This document shows positions 1-9,922 of a stretch of 64,000 nucleotides of DNA, one piece after another. The notes under the pieces were generated by a model. That model worked only from the letters and a program-made list of their open reading frames with translations. It made no database searches and had not been told where the DNA came from. The DNA is from Setomelanomma holmii. Its lineage: Eukaryota; Ascomycota; Dothideomycetes; Pleosporales; Phaeosphaeriaceae. The position numbers and the translations under genes are program-made. The stretch is from positions 42,695 to 106,694 of the forward strand of contig ML978261.1 in NCBI GenBank assembly GCA_010015745.1. Direction: 5' to 3'. Each line of letters starts with the position of its first letter. The first letter of the stretch is position 1.

Positions 1-420
1 GGGAGCAGATTGAGGAGTCTCAGTCATCGTGGGCGCAAGGACAGTAGCCCGGCCGTGTCTCTCGAGAGGAAGAAGATTGCGCCTTTGACACTACCGGAAG
101 TACAATACCTTCTCGTATCGCCGCTCTCGCCTCCGATCTCGACGCTGGCAGCGCCCGCCCTGGGCCACAAGTTCTGGAGCAGAGGCAAAGAACCATTCCA
201 TAATGCTATTGGTAAGCATGCGACGTTCGCAATATATGGTGGCCATGACATTTTCACATCGGCAAAAAGGACCCGAGGTTGGAGCGAACAAATGCGCGCT
301 ACACCAGGATCTCAATTCTCGAGCCTAGAAATTGCCGAGGCAGGTCACTTCTGGGTCGGGAACGGGGTGGAGGGGAAGCTGAGAGCTGCCTTAAGAGAAT
401 GGCAACATGTGCCATACTAG
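1..420 (+). CDS. alpha/beta hydrolase, C-terminal part (5' end outside window)
   Basis: The frame is open from base 1 and ends at a TAG at 418-420, so this is the 3' end of a gene that begins left of the window. The last 60 residues match the tail of alpha/beta-hydrolase enzymes. A strand ending in FAIYGGHDIF carries the likely catalytic acid (Asp), and AGHFW about 40 residues later carries the likely catalytic His, followed by a final helix. The nucleophile Ser would lie upstream and is not visible. The substrate cannot be inferred. No intron is needed in the visible part. The HET gene starts 190 bp downstream on the same strand. The fold assignment is fairly safe; anything more specific is not. 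Confidence 0.6.
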   Translation, partial: GSRLRSLSHRGRKDSSPAVSLERKKIAPLTLPEVQYLLVSPLSPPISTLAAPALGHKFWSRGKEPFHNAIGKHATFAIYGGHDIFTSAKRTRGWSEQMRATPGSQFSSLEIAEAGHFWVGNGVEGKLRAALREWQHVPY

Positions 421-611
421 TTGTTCCGTGTTTCCTCAGCCTGTTTCAAACTGCGGTCCCGCTGTATGCACAGCAACAACGCCACTTCGTGCCCCTCATC
501 TGCGGCACTGAACGCATGCCTTACCATAAGAGAGACCTTGCTCTCGTTGTCCGTCTAAACCTCAATGGCCATGCTCTGCCCTCCTCTACTACTTCAAGGT
601 CGTCCCTCGCG

Positions 612-2607
612 ATGTCTGATAAGGCTTGCTTACATCCAGATATCTGGAAGTTCGACGGATTGAGATGTTGCCTTGCTTGCGGCGAAACGGTATTTGAAAC
701 ATCACTACCCAAGCCAGCGCTCAAGACGTACCCGTGTGGTCCAACGCGATACGAATATGTCGATTTGAATTATACCCTTGGATTAGAGATTCGCCTTTGC
801 ATTCTCCTACCTGGCGAACCGGACGACCCTCTGCGATGTGAAATTATTCACGTCAATTTGGAGGATGAGCCAGAGTTTGAAGCAGTTTCGTATACTTGGG
901 CTGGGGAAGATGGCGATGCGAGTCTGTCGCATTCGATCGATTGCGGGAACAACAACCTCGTTCCGATCACCGTCAATTGCCAGGCTGTTCTTCGTCAACT
1001 CAAACAGCGTGGGCTGAGACGGCGCTTATGGATTGATGCGATCTGCATCAACCAATCAAGGATTAGTGAACGTAACCACCAAGTAGGTCTCATGGATCGA
1101 GTATACTCCCAAGCACAACGCGTACGAATAAGTATCACGGATCGTTCAATTCCGGCTGTAAACTACAGAAAGCTCTTCTACGCACTACAAACTGGATCCA
1201 CGCAACAGGTTGCAGAGACTGAAGCTTGAATGGTTTAGGACATGGCGCGCTTCTTTGCCCTTCGTTATTTTAGGCGTGTATGGGCAAGACTACCTACGAC
1301 ATGATAGTCGCCCGAGACTCTTACTGATCCCGCAAACGCCAACGCAGGTCATCCAAGAGGTGGTACTGGCACGAACCGCCTACCTGCTTGTCAATGAACA
1401 TGAAATTCTTCTTTCTCCTGAAGTTCTGGACAGCCTCAACGGCATCGCCATGCGTCACAGTTGCCCACTACCTGGAGTCTTGAGCTCAAGATGGAAGGCT
1501 GGACAGAGGCCTCTAGCTGATATTACCGATTGCCTCCGGGCTGGTCTTGACGGCGAATGCGCAGACCCTCGGGACAAAATATTCGCTGTTCAGAGCTTCA
1601 TGGACCCTATGGCACGCAGCTTCATCAGTATCGACTACAGCCTCAAGCCCATAGAAGTGTATGCGCGTGCGGTCATCGCTGTCGTAGCCACCCAACGAAA
1701 TCTGGACGTTATATTCGAGACTAATTTCGGTCCTTATGATTGGGTACTGCATTCGTCAATGACATTGACTCTCGACGATATCAAGAAATATCTCGCGCAG
1801 AAGGATTCGGGTACCTCCCATGGCAAGAGTCAAGCAAAATCAATCTCGCACGGCCATGATTGGCGTCAATTTACTCACAGTGAGATTGGACCATGGCACG
1901 CAACCGTTGAAGTATTGTCCGCCAAAGAGTTACCCTTGATTCCTTCTCAGTCCGCGAAAACAGATCCTGTACCAGTCGTTTTTGGCCAGACGCTTCGGGT
2001 TCAACCATGCGACAACATACTCCCACACTTTCACGGGCGCGCACACTACATTGACACGATCAACAAAGCTTATATTAAACCCGACTCTGCCCCATATCGC
2101 GCAGATGCGAGGGAAATGGCGAGTATTTGGAAAAGTCATATGGCAGAATGCCCTGGCCATCGCAAATTACCAATGGACGATTGGTTAGTGCCGTACTTCT
2201 TGAGAAGAAGCACTGGTCATCTCTCTGCAGATTCAGCATCTCAAATGGCACAATATCTGGGACAACACCGCCGCGATCCGCATGTTGTGCATCTGCAGGA
2301 TCTCAACGACTTCCTTGACACCAATATAAGTCTTGGTCAGTTCAAGAGACTTTTTTCGACTACAAATAGTGTTGGGTTTGCTCGGCCTGGCTTCAAGCTA
2401 AGTGATGAAGTCTGGGCAATCGATGGTGCAAGGGCACCATTCATACTACGAAGAATCGCGGATGAACAATACAGCATCGTGTCCGAGTGCTATCTGTGGG
2501 CTGCACTAGAGCTGGATTATTGGGATCCTGGGACGAAGAAGGGAAGATGGAGCGAGAACCGACAACCTCATCACGAAGAGCAGACGCGGATCATCGCGAT
2601 TTACTGA
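612..2607 (+). CDS. HET-domain (heterokaryon incompatibility) protein, copy A
   Basis: HET proteins are cytosolic factors that trigger cell death when genetically different fungal cells fuse. The ATG at 612 opens a Cys/His-rich N-terminus (CLHPDIWKFDGLRCCLACGE). HET core motifs follow in order: EAVSYTWAG, LRRRLWIDAICINQ, then ALRYFRRVW and VIQEVVLA, then CADPRDKIFAV. The C-terminus has the usual EVWAIDGARAPFILRR and ELDYWDPGTKKGRW blocks and ends at TGA 2605-2607. The reading frame changes twice, so introns are needed. One spans roughly 1122-1238 (acceptor TTTAG), and one lies at 1284-1347 between RRVW and VIQEV. The usual VLIWLG segment after SQAQRV is missing or diverged, so the first junction is uncertain and a small lesion there is possible. 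The gene could be functional or newly damaged. Confidence 0.75.
1284..1347 (+). other. predicted GC-AG intron inside HET copy A
   Basis: The HET motif RRVW-VIQEV is split between two frames. The frame of exon 1 gives RYFRRVW ending at 1283. The frame of the last exon gives VIQEVVLA from 1348. The sequence between starts GCAAGA directly after TATGG, has CTGAT as a possible branch site, and ends in AACGCAG. This fits a 64-bp intron with the minor GC donor. The same position carries an ordinary GT-AG intron in HET copy D (42066-42125), which supports the placement. Confidence 0.55.
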
Positions 2608-2900
2608 GACAAAAGATGTCAGACTTGGGCCAACGCTAGAAAATGCGTGTTGCTGAGAATTACGACAAGAAGCGGGTGCGCCGAGGATCAACCACCAAAG
2701 TCCTCTTGTATTCAAGTCGCTCCTTATCATGACCATATCGTCTACAAGCAAGTGGGAACGCCAGAATCTCAGAAAGCCCCGTTGTAGCCCATCTTCGTGT
2801 GACCGTTCCTCTTGCTGTCATAGCTCAAGTGCTTTGAATCTGTCCACTCCGATCCTCTTCTTATACGCTAACCCGGTCGTCCGGTCCCGACACATCACGA

Positions 2901-4985
2901 TCACCATATGTCGATAATATGCGTCTCCATTGGCCACGGATCCGCATCGGCTCCACAGCAGCCACATGGAACACGCTTTGCAGCTTGGTAGAGGTGGCAG
3001 TGCCCCACTAAAACATAGTGATCACGGACCAGTCTCAGGATGAACGGTACATCTGCTCCGTCTAAAGCCGATACGGTGTCGCTAGGCTGAGCGTACGCAA
3101 CACCTGTAATACCTATTGATCGCATCGTCGTAAATTGTGTTCCTCTTTGCCAAATTTCATGGTTCAACGCACTGCCGAACACGTTTTGCATAGTGATCGC
3201 CTCACGGTTCGTACGGCAACGCCAGGAATCATGCCGATGGTTGGATACATTATGATTCGAGCAGTTCTGACAACGCATGTGGGATGACCAAGAGTCAGAG
3301 GAATTATGGAGTCTATCAGGGAGGAGTATGCCATCGCCATCGAAAGTATCTGTGCGAAGAATTGTGTCAAGAAAGTGAGCCCGTGTCCTTATGACGGTAG
3401 CGCATCGCCAAGTGCTCGAAGTCGACATGAGAAGCTTTCCCGCTTCGCCAGTGTAGTAGATTGTCGGACGGAATTATTGGTATTGCTTGTTGGAAATGGA
3501 TACACTTAGCAGGTTCAGATCCTCGATTGACAGGTTTGGTACATGATGTTCAGCCTTAGCACGATAATTCAGAATCGCGTTGCGCCAGCCAATCGTGGAG
3601 AGTGCAGTATCTAATGCGAGGCTACCGTCCAGTGACCTCTCGACGTCCTGAAGCCATGAATTTTCGACATCCCGAAACCATTGGGGTTTATATTCTTCAG
3701 TGAGTAAGTACCGATACTGAGACAGCGTCTGCACCTCGGAAGCCGAAAATTGCGCAGGCAAAAGTTTGGGTACATTTCTCGATTCCCATGCTACTACTCA
3801 GCTAGGAAATCCTTGATTACTGCACGCGATTATCTCCCAGTGGCCACTTGGCACTGGATTTTGACCTCGAGGGAACATGTTGGAGTACTTCGATGGCCAA
3901 ATAGAAGAGTAGTTTCTGCCTTTTCTCGAGAGCAGGTCGGCTCGATTTGAAGCAGTCCGCGTTTGAGACGAGGGACAGGATCCTTGTAGACGCCAGGTGA
4001 CTGGTCGGAGACCTTCGGCTGCAGTAGGTGCTATGTGTTTTAAGACGTTCAACCCGTGGAACTCATGAGTAGATAAGCAGTGACGCTAGTGGACACCTCC
4101 GTGAGTGTCAGTGTGTAATCGACAGGAAAGGCCTTCGCGATATCCCGCTGAACAAGTCCCAGCACAGCATACACCTTGTCTCTTGGGTCACTGGCTGAGC
4201 AATTGCGACTTTTGTGAAGCACTTTCCAGCAGATCATCTTCGAGCGAGCTCGCTGGACGTAACTGGAGCGCGCTTGGAAACTGTATGTCGCTGTTTGGAA
4301 ACCGCATGTCGCTGTTTGGAAACCAGCCGTGCAACAAGTCGATGGAGGAAGCCGACCACTGCAAAGTCCTGTATCCGACCACTAGTGTGACGAGCTTAGC
4401 CAGTGCGATTTCCTGAAGCGTCCACACTCGATCAAAATAGCGGCGTTTGATGAATCTTTGCACAGCCAGTTTCTCAGGCTTGCTGTCTCTCTTCTGCCGT
4501 GACAGCGGCGCGCCGTCGAGATAGCATAGCACCTCATCGTCGTCGTGGGACTGGTGCCCTAGGAACATGAGCACCTGCGACGCGCTAGAGTATATCGTCC
4601 CCATAAAGTTGACTTGATGGCTCCACTCTGGAACATCGTGTTGATTGATGCAGATGGCATCTACCCACAAGACACGTTGGCTGCCTTTGAGCCTCAGGTA
4701 GCGGAGGGCGGCGTCGCAATTCTTCGGTATAGGGATTTTCTCGCCAGTGTCTCCGCAAGCGATCGATTGAGACAATGAGACGTCGCCTTGCTGCGTCGCC
4801 CATGTGTAAGATAGTGCTTCGTAGATGGGCTTGTCGGCAATGTTGTGGTGAATTATGTCGCATTCCAGGTCGTCATCTTAGTTGAGAGCTGGTCGCAACT
4901 TCAGGAGTCTGATTTCTGGACCAAATTCATAATTCAAGCTGTCGTAGCAATATTTGATGATGGTCGCGCCATTGATGCCGGCAAA
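2901..4985 (-). pseudogene. HET-domain gene, copy B, degraded
   Basis: Read on the minus strand, HET motifs appear in the right order but in shifting frames. LNYEFGPEIRLL lies near 4950-4910, then an in-frame TAA (about 4880), then YEALSYTWA, RVLWVDAICINQ, RRYFDRVWTLQEIALA, then a frame change near 4220 into KSRNCSASDPRDKVYAV, another near 4060 into LKHIAPTAAEGL, and a C-terminal block ending PWPMETHIIDIW at 2901. Some frame changes could be introns, but the stop inside the N-terminal block and the shift within the DPRDK region have no good splice sites. The C-terminus, with PCGCCG and PWPM, resembles that of HET copy D, so the two are probably paralogues. No function is expected. Confidence 0.7.
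4274..4326. repeat. 21-bp imperfect tandem repeat, about 2.5 copies
   Basis: Three successive units start at 4274, 4295 and 4316, each beginning TTGGAAAC and containing ATGTCGCTG. The period of 21 bp keeps frame and encodes a seven-residue repeat (FPNSDMR-like) inside the damaged HET copy B. It sits between the WTLQEIALA block and the DPRDK block, where HET proteins vary in length. Confidence 0.75.
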
Positions 4986-5630
4986 GATTCAGGAAGCTGA
5001 TCGGTCGTGTAATGGTTTGGGCCTTGCCCAGATCCACTCTAGTACGAGTTGGGATAGCTCATGTACGGCCATGTATACAAGCAGTTCTGCCCACCTCAGA
5101 TAGTCAATTAAGCGCAGTCCTCCCCCTCCGTACCGTTACAGGTCACAGCCTCTCTGCAGGCTAGGCACCAGCGTGAACCGCAGAAGACGCGAATGTCATT
5201 ATGGTGGCAGGCATTGTTGACAGGAGTCATGTCGACGCGTACTTGAGTCCAGACCCGGGTATTCGGCTACAGTTTGAAGTTTTGTTTCGCACTTGGAGGA
5301 TACTTATAATGTTGGTGAGGGTTGGAGTTGACAGTCAACTGGGCTGTCAGCCTTCACACGTGCCTCTAGCCGATTGGATTGTTCGCCATACAGGCACGAA
5401 GAGCAAGGATCGAGTGCACTGCAACAGGAGCTGCATGCTGCATAACGACGGTTGGGCACGTTGCTCCTAAATTTAGGCAGTAAATTCAGCCTCGCATAGA
5501 CTCCTCTAGAACGCCTTCAAACACATTCAACCAGGCTTCGCTTCACTCACGGAGACGCCGCTGGTCTTTCTTTTTTAGATATAAACGACGGCCACTAAGC
5601 TTCTTGGCCATATTGCTGCTGATCGATCGC
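4986..5630. other. no gene recognised
   Basis: This interval lies between the 5' end of the HET copy B relic and the stop of the FMN enzyme. A plus-strand open frame of 89 codons (5201-5470) has no recognisable domain and poor coding character. Nothing else is supported. Confidence 0.4.
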
Positions 5631-7132
5631 CTACTTGCCAACGAGCAGAGTCGCATTCACATCCTGCAGTCTTGCATAACCAACCAAGCCAACAGTGATC
5701 TCAAGTTCTGCAAGCAAGCTCTTCAAAACGTGCCTCACACCGACTACGCCTTCATGTGATAGACCCCAAAGAATAGGACGGCCGAGCTGGACAAAGTCTG
5801 CGCCAAGTGCAAGAGCTTTGAAACTGTCGTTTGTATTAGTCCAATACCAATCCAAGTTAGATGAAATGGCGAGAAAGAAGTGGGCATGCGTAGCCAGAGA
5901 CAGTGTGCTTACATGTCGGCACCAGAACGAATCCCGCCGTCAAATCCAATGGTCACTTTACCCTTCACTGCTTCGACGATAGCAGGAAGTGCATCAAGAG
6001 AGCCAATTGCGCCGTCGATCTGACGTCCGCCGTGCTGTCACACATCAGCCTTGTCACATTCTGTATGACATAGACTTGACTTACATTACTCACAATCACT
6101 CCATCGAGTCCCCATTGCACTGCCAACTTAGCATCTTCGGCGCTCTGCACACCCTTGAGCACGATTGGTGCATCACCCCAAACCTCCCTTAACTTCCACA
6201 GATTATCCCATACTGGGCTGATGCCTCTTGACGTCGTGATCGTATGGTACAATGCAGCCATTTTTCTCTGCTCTGCTGTCGCATTCGTCGCCAAAGGGTT
6301 GAAGCCAAGTTTCTGGTGCGCGACTGGGTCTTCGAGTCCAATCTGCACACCGACTCCGTCGATGAAGGGGAAGAAACCGCGATCTAAATCTCGCGTGCGC
6401 CAGCCTAGGTCCCATGTATCCACTGTCACGACTAGAACTTCATACCCATTCGCTTTCGCGGTAGTAAGGTACGAGCGCGTAAGGTCGTCATCAGATGGCC
6501 AGTAGAGTTGGTACCAGCGTGGGTTTTCAACGCCATTGGAGCTAGCAACGTCAGTGAAGCCTGTGCTACTCGCAGTGCTGAGTGTATATGGCAGTCCAAG
6601 TTCGCCGAAGACTTTGGAGGTCGCGCGTTCGCCAGTCGGGTGGAAAAGCGTTTGAACACCAACGGGTGCCATGACGATTGGGGCAGGAATGGTACGATTG
6701 AAGAGCACGGTGCTGAGGTTTCGAGCAGGCTGGACTGGACGCATTACGCGAGGCAAGATGCGCCACTGGCCGTGACATCAGTGCTTGTTCTATGGGGATG
6801 TAGGGAAGATTCTGACATACTTTATTGAAGGCTTCACGATTCGCATTAACCGTCTTCTCTAGTCCTGCGCCACCCGCTGCATAGTCGTATGCAGCCGGCG
6901 GAAGACGTAGCTTAGCAGATGCCTCAAGTCTATCGTAGTTGGTCGACGCAATGGGCGTGATGTTGTATAAGTTACGGTTGAAGTATATTTCAGATCCGTA
7001 TGAGGAATAACGTTCCGAGCCCGGAGCAGGATTGAGCACGGAGTCGATGAGCTCTTGTGCGGCCTGAGCAGATACTGAGAGTATGGTCATGCTGTAAGTA
7101 GCATATGTCGTGATGATGCTGTGAACCCTCAT
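5631..7132 (-). CDS. FMN-dependent 2-hydroxy-acid dehydrogenase, lactate monooxygenase-like
   Basis: The enzyme should oxidise an L-2-hydroxy acid such as lactate using FMN. The model has four exons: 7132-6821, 6765-6085, 6034-5913 and 5823-5631, with GT-AG introns of 55, 50 and 89 bp, giving 435 residues. Family marks are [10 protein letters not shown] (about residue 81), [30 protein letters not shown], the catalytic-His motif HGGRQID at 332, and the FMN-phosphate site [20 protein letters not shown]. The [11 protein letters not shown] loop is typical of the lactate 2-monooxygenase branch rather than glycolate oxidase. The N-terminus is hydrophobic up to SVSAQA, so secretion is possible; an alternative ATG 14 codons in would shorten it. 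A TATA box lies about 85 bp upstream. The Zn2Cys6 gene next door is on the same strand and may regulate it. Confidence 0.88.
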
Positions 7133-7481
7133 CTTGGCGACTTAGAATGGATTGAAGACAATAAAGAGGTAAAGCAGATGCGCTGACTATATCATAACCC
7201 ATTCCGGAGTGGTCATTTTATACTCGAGACCCAGTTGGCGTTAGGATCCCCTGTCCTAGAAATGATGATATTGAAACGTTCGTAGATCTCGACCTTAGGT
7301 TGCCGAATATACCGAAGTTGCCGGATGTAAGACGGCGCTCTGACATGAGCCACACAACCAGCCCATCGTACGTGCTAGGTCTTACTTGCAGTGGGAAACG
7401 TGCCACTCTTGGCAAAAATCAAGAGTAGAGACTACGAAGGTGATGTTTATCGTAATCTGAGCATGGGCGAGAAAAGTCTGC
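7133..7481. other. intergenic: promoter of the FMN enzyme and 3' flank of the Zn2Cys6 gene
   Basis: Apart from the TATA box at 7216-7222 no coding or structural feature is visible. Confidence 0.5.
7216..7222 (-). promoter_or_regulatory. TATA box of the FMN enzyme gene
   Basis: The minus strand reads TATAAAA, about 85 bp upstream of the ATG at 7132. Spacing and sequence fit a core promoter. Transcription was not measured. Confidence 0.5.
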
Positions 7482-9220
7482 TTAGGCAAAGTCTTCCCGT
7501 GAAGGACGACCCACCGTACCAGGTAGCCAGGCATGCTCAGTCCAGCTCAAGTCCCAGGGCTGAATAATCTGATCCTCAAGTTGTGAATGCATTGCTCTTT
7601 CAAGCTTTTGGTCTATCGTCTCGCCCGTCATTGCGTCCAGAGTCACTTCGAGTATATGACTCAAGATTGACGCGGCAGGGTAATTATCCTCGAGGGCGGA
7701 AAGGAACTCCACATAGACTTTGAGCTTCTCGTGTGCCAGACATCTTGCCTCGGCTTCGGCAGACTTGGCTGTGCTCAAGTAAGTCACCGCAGCTGGGACG
7801 AGGAGAGGAATGATGACAGGGGCGGCGTATTCTAGAGATCCATCGTTCAGTAGGGCCTGCAGGGTGGTCGTCGTCGCATCTGCGACTTCATTTGAGAGTT
7901 CCTTCATGCCACCACGCCGAGCCATTGCGATAATTGCAGCATTCTGATGCAGTTCCAAATGTCGGTTCACACGTGTCAGCAGAACGGAAGAAGTGGCAGG
8001 GCTCGTAGCATTCGGTCGGTCTCTTAGCGACAAGTCCTGGGCAGTCGTTAACTCTTTGTCGCTAATTATGTCACGCAAAACATGGCTGATAGCGATCAAT
8101 TTCCTCCACGACTTTGCAAACCCTGTCTCTTCTTCTGGACGATATACCTCTTGATCATAAAGTATCCCACTCGCGAATGAGCCGTTGGCGCTTGCGATCA
8201 AAGAGGCATTGCAGTCTTCGGCTCGTATACGTAGTGGTCTGCCCATTCCGAACGCAAGCCATACATCGCGATATATGCAGCACTGCCAGATATGGCGCCA
8301 ATGGTTTAGCTGCGTGACAGGAGATGTTGTGGCAGCCAGTTCGATCTCGCAATGCAGCCCCAGCGTCTGCGCGACACTGATTGCTATGCTCGACCAATAC
8401 CATGACTGCTTCACATCTTCACCATCCTCAAACCAGAAGCTAAGCAGAAGAGCCGATTGTACAAGCACGATCTTGTCATTTTCCTGAGTGAGATCGAACA
8501 GTAATTTCGCGCGATTTGCGTACGTCTTCTTATATGCCTTCTGCGGCGAGTTCGCAACGTAGCTAGCGCTGACAGAGATCATGCTCCAGAGGAGCAGCAG
8601 ATTGATACCCTTGAGGCCACTGACTGCGTAGCTTTGCAGGAAAGGTGCAGCATCAATCACGGGAAAGGTCGGGTGGACGTACTGGAAGTACGCTTTGATG
8701 AGCTCTTTACAGTTGCCTGGAAGGTTGAAGCAGCCTTTGCTTTTCAAGTACTCAAGGTCTTCAGCAGCGAGTACCTCTTCCGCTCTTGCTGGGACGTAAA
8801 AGTGGCGGTTCTTTGGTTTGCTGAGGGCATTGAGGATATCGCCATATCCACGCTCCTCGACGGAGATGGCAGCAGTCCTCGGACTTGGCTCTAGAATGGC
8901 AGCTGCGACCACTTTTTCGATATCGGGGTGTGGTAAAGAAGGTGCAGATAATAGCACGGGGCTGGTGTCGACCTTGGTTTTCTTCCCGGTTCTATGCAAT
9001 GCCCTTTTTCGACCACTGATACAGAAGTCAGAACATGCAAATGACCGCGAGTCTTCAAAGAGACTTACGAGTACTGTTTCCTGGCCCTGATGCTACAACA
9101 TTCGCCAAGCTCAACGCACTTTGAGCACGGTGTCCCGACCGAGTCGACATCGCACCGGACTTTGTGGGCATGGCAGAAGTCGCAAACATTCACTGCACGT
9201 TTCCTGGACATATTCGGCAT
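7482..9220 (-). CDS. Zn2Cys6 transcription factor, cutinase-factor-like
   Basis: This is a fungal nuclear regulator. Two exons (9220-9069 and 9015-7482) joined by a 53-bp GT-AG intron give 561 residues. The zinc cluster is at residues 13-42, with Cys at 13, 16, 23, 32, 35 and 41/42 (CDFCHAHKVRC then CSKC). The middle homology (fungal_trans) domain begins near residue 147 with KAYFQYVHPTFPVID, the form seen in relatives of cutinase transcription factor 1, and includes WCCIYRDVWLAFGMGRPLRI-type sequence. The start could be either of two close ATGs (9220 or 9211); both keep the cluster whole. It is colinear with the FMN enzyme 350 bp downstream, so local regulation is plausible but unproven. Confidence 0.88.
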
Positions 9221-9785
9221 ATTCGGTAGTCTTGCAACATTCTGAGTGCGATACAACGATGGCTTAGAAGGTACGGATGGCCCGGAAGTCGTTGGGGCGG
9301 AGCCTTGGCGCGGCGGGATGCCTCACAGAACGGATGAACACGTAGTTCAATAACAACGCGACCTTTGTGAACTACTGTGAACACTTGTGTCCATAAGCTC
9401 AGCGAACATGCAATCCTCCTCATGCAGACACATTGTTGTTCTCAGCGTTGAAGCCCCTTGAAACTATGGCCGATGACTGAAATACTGCTCGTGGCAGTGT
9501 TGAGCATCTCGGGTCACATCGCCGTTTCCGCTGAAGCATTTTGTGGATACCATTAAGCAATGCGCAAAGTAAGGAATACAAGGAGATGTATTGGATGTGC
9601 GCGGTTAATGGTTCGAGGTCAAGTGTCCGAGGGATTTGCAGCTTCGGAAGCTCACTGGTCACTAGCGTCTTGGCGTTGCATTCTTACCTCCCGAGGTCTT
9701 CTTCTGCCAACTTCGACAGGAAGCAGGCCATGTGACCATGGCTTCGCCGAGATATGGCATGCCAAGCACCGCTTGACCTGTTATA
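9221..9785. other. no gene recognised
   Basis: This is the interval between the Zn2Cys6 start and the transposon. It probably contains the factor's promoter. Short frames here show no family features. Confidence 0.4.
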
Positions 9786-9835
9786 GTGAATTGATTGAGA
9801 ATTAATTCTAAGTCTATATCTTTCTCTTATATGTA

Positions 9836-9899
9836 ACGTACTCCACGGGCGAGTGGCCCACCCTGCTAAGCCCCCACCAAAATCTACCGTCTTGCACAG
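9836..9899 (+). repeat. left terminal inverted repeat (inner part)
   Basis: It begins ACGTACTCCACGGGCGAGTG and ends TTGCACAG. It pairs with 11621-11684 with three mismatches. Confidence 0.85.
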
Positions 9900-9922
9900 T
9901 ACAAAACGCAACTCTATGGTTC

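Noticed and set aside
5201..5470. Plus-strand open frame of 89 codons
   Set aside because: It has no family features and lies in the flank of a degraded HET gene.
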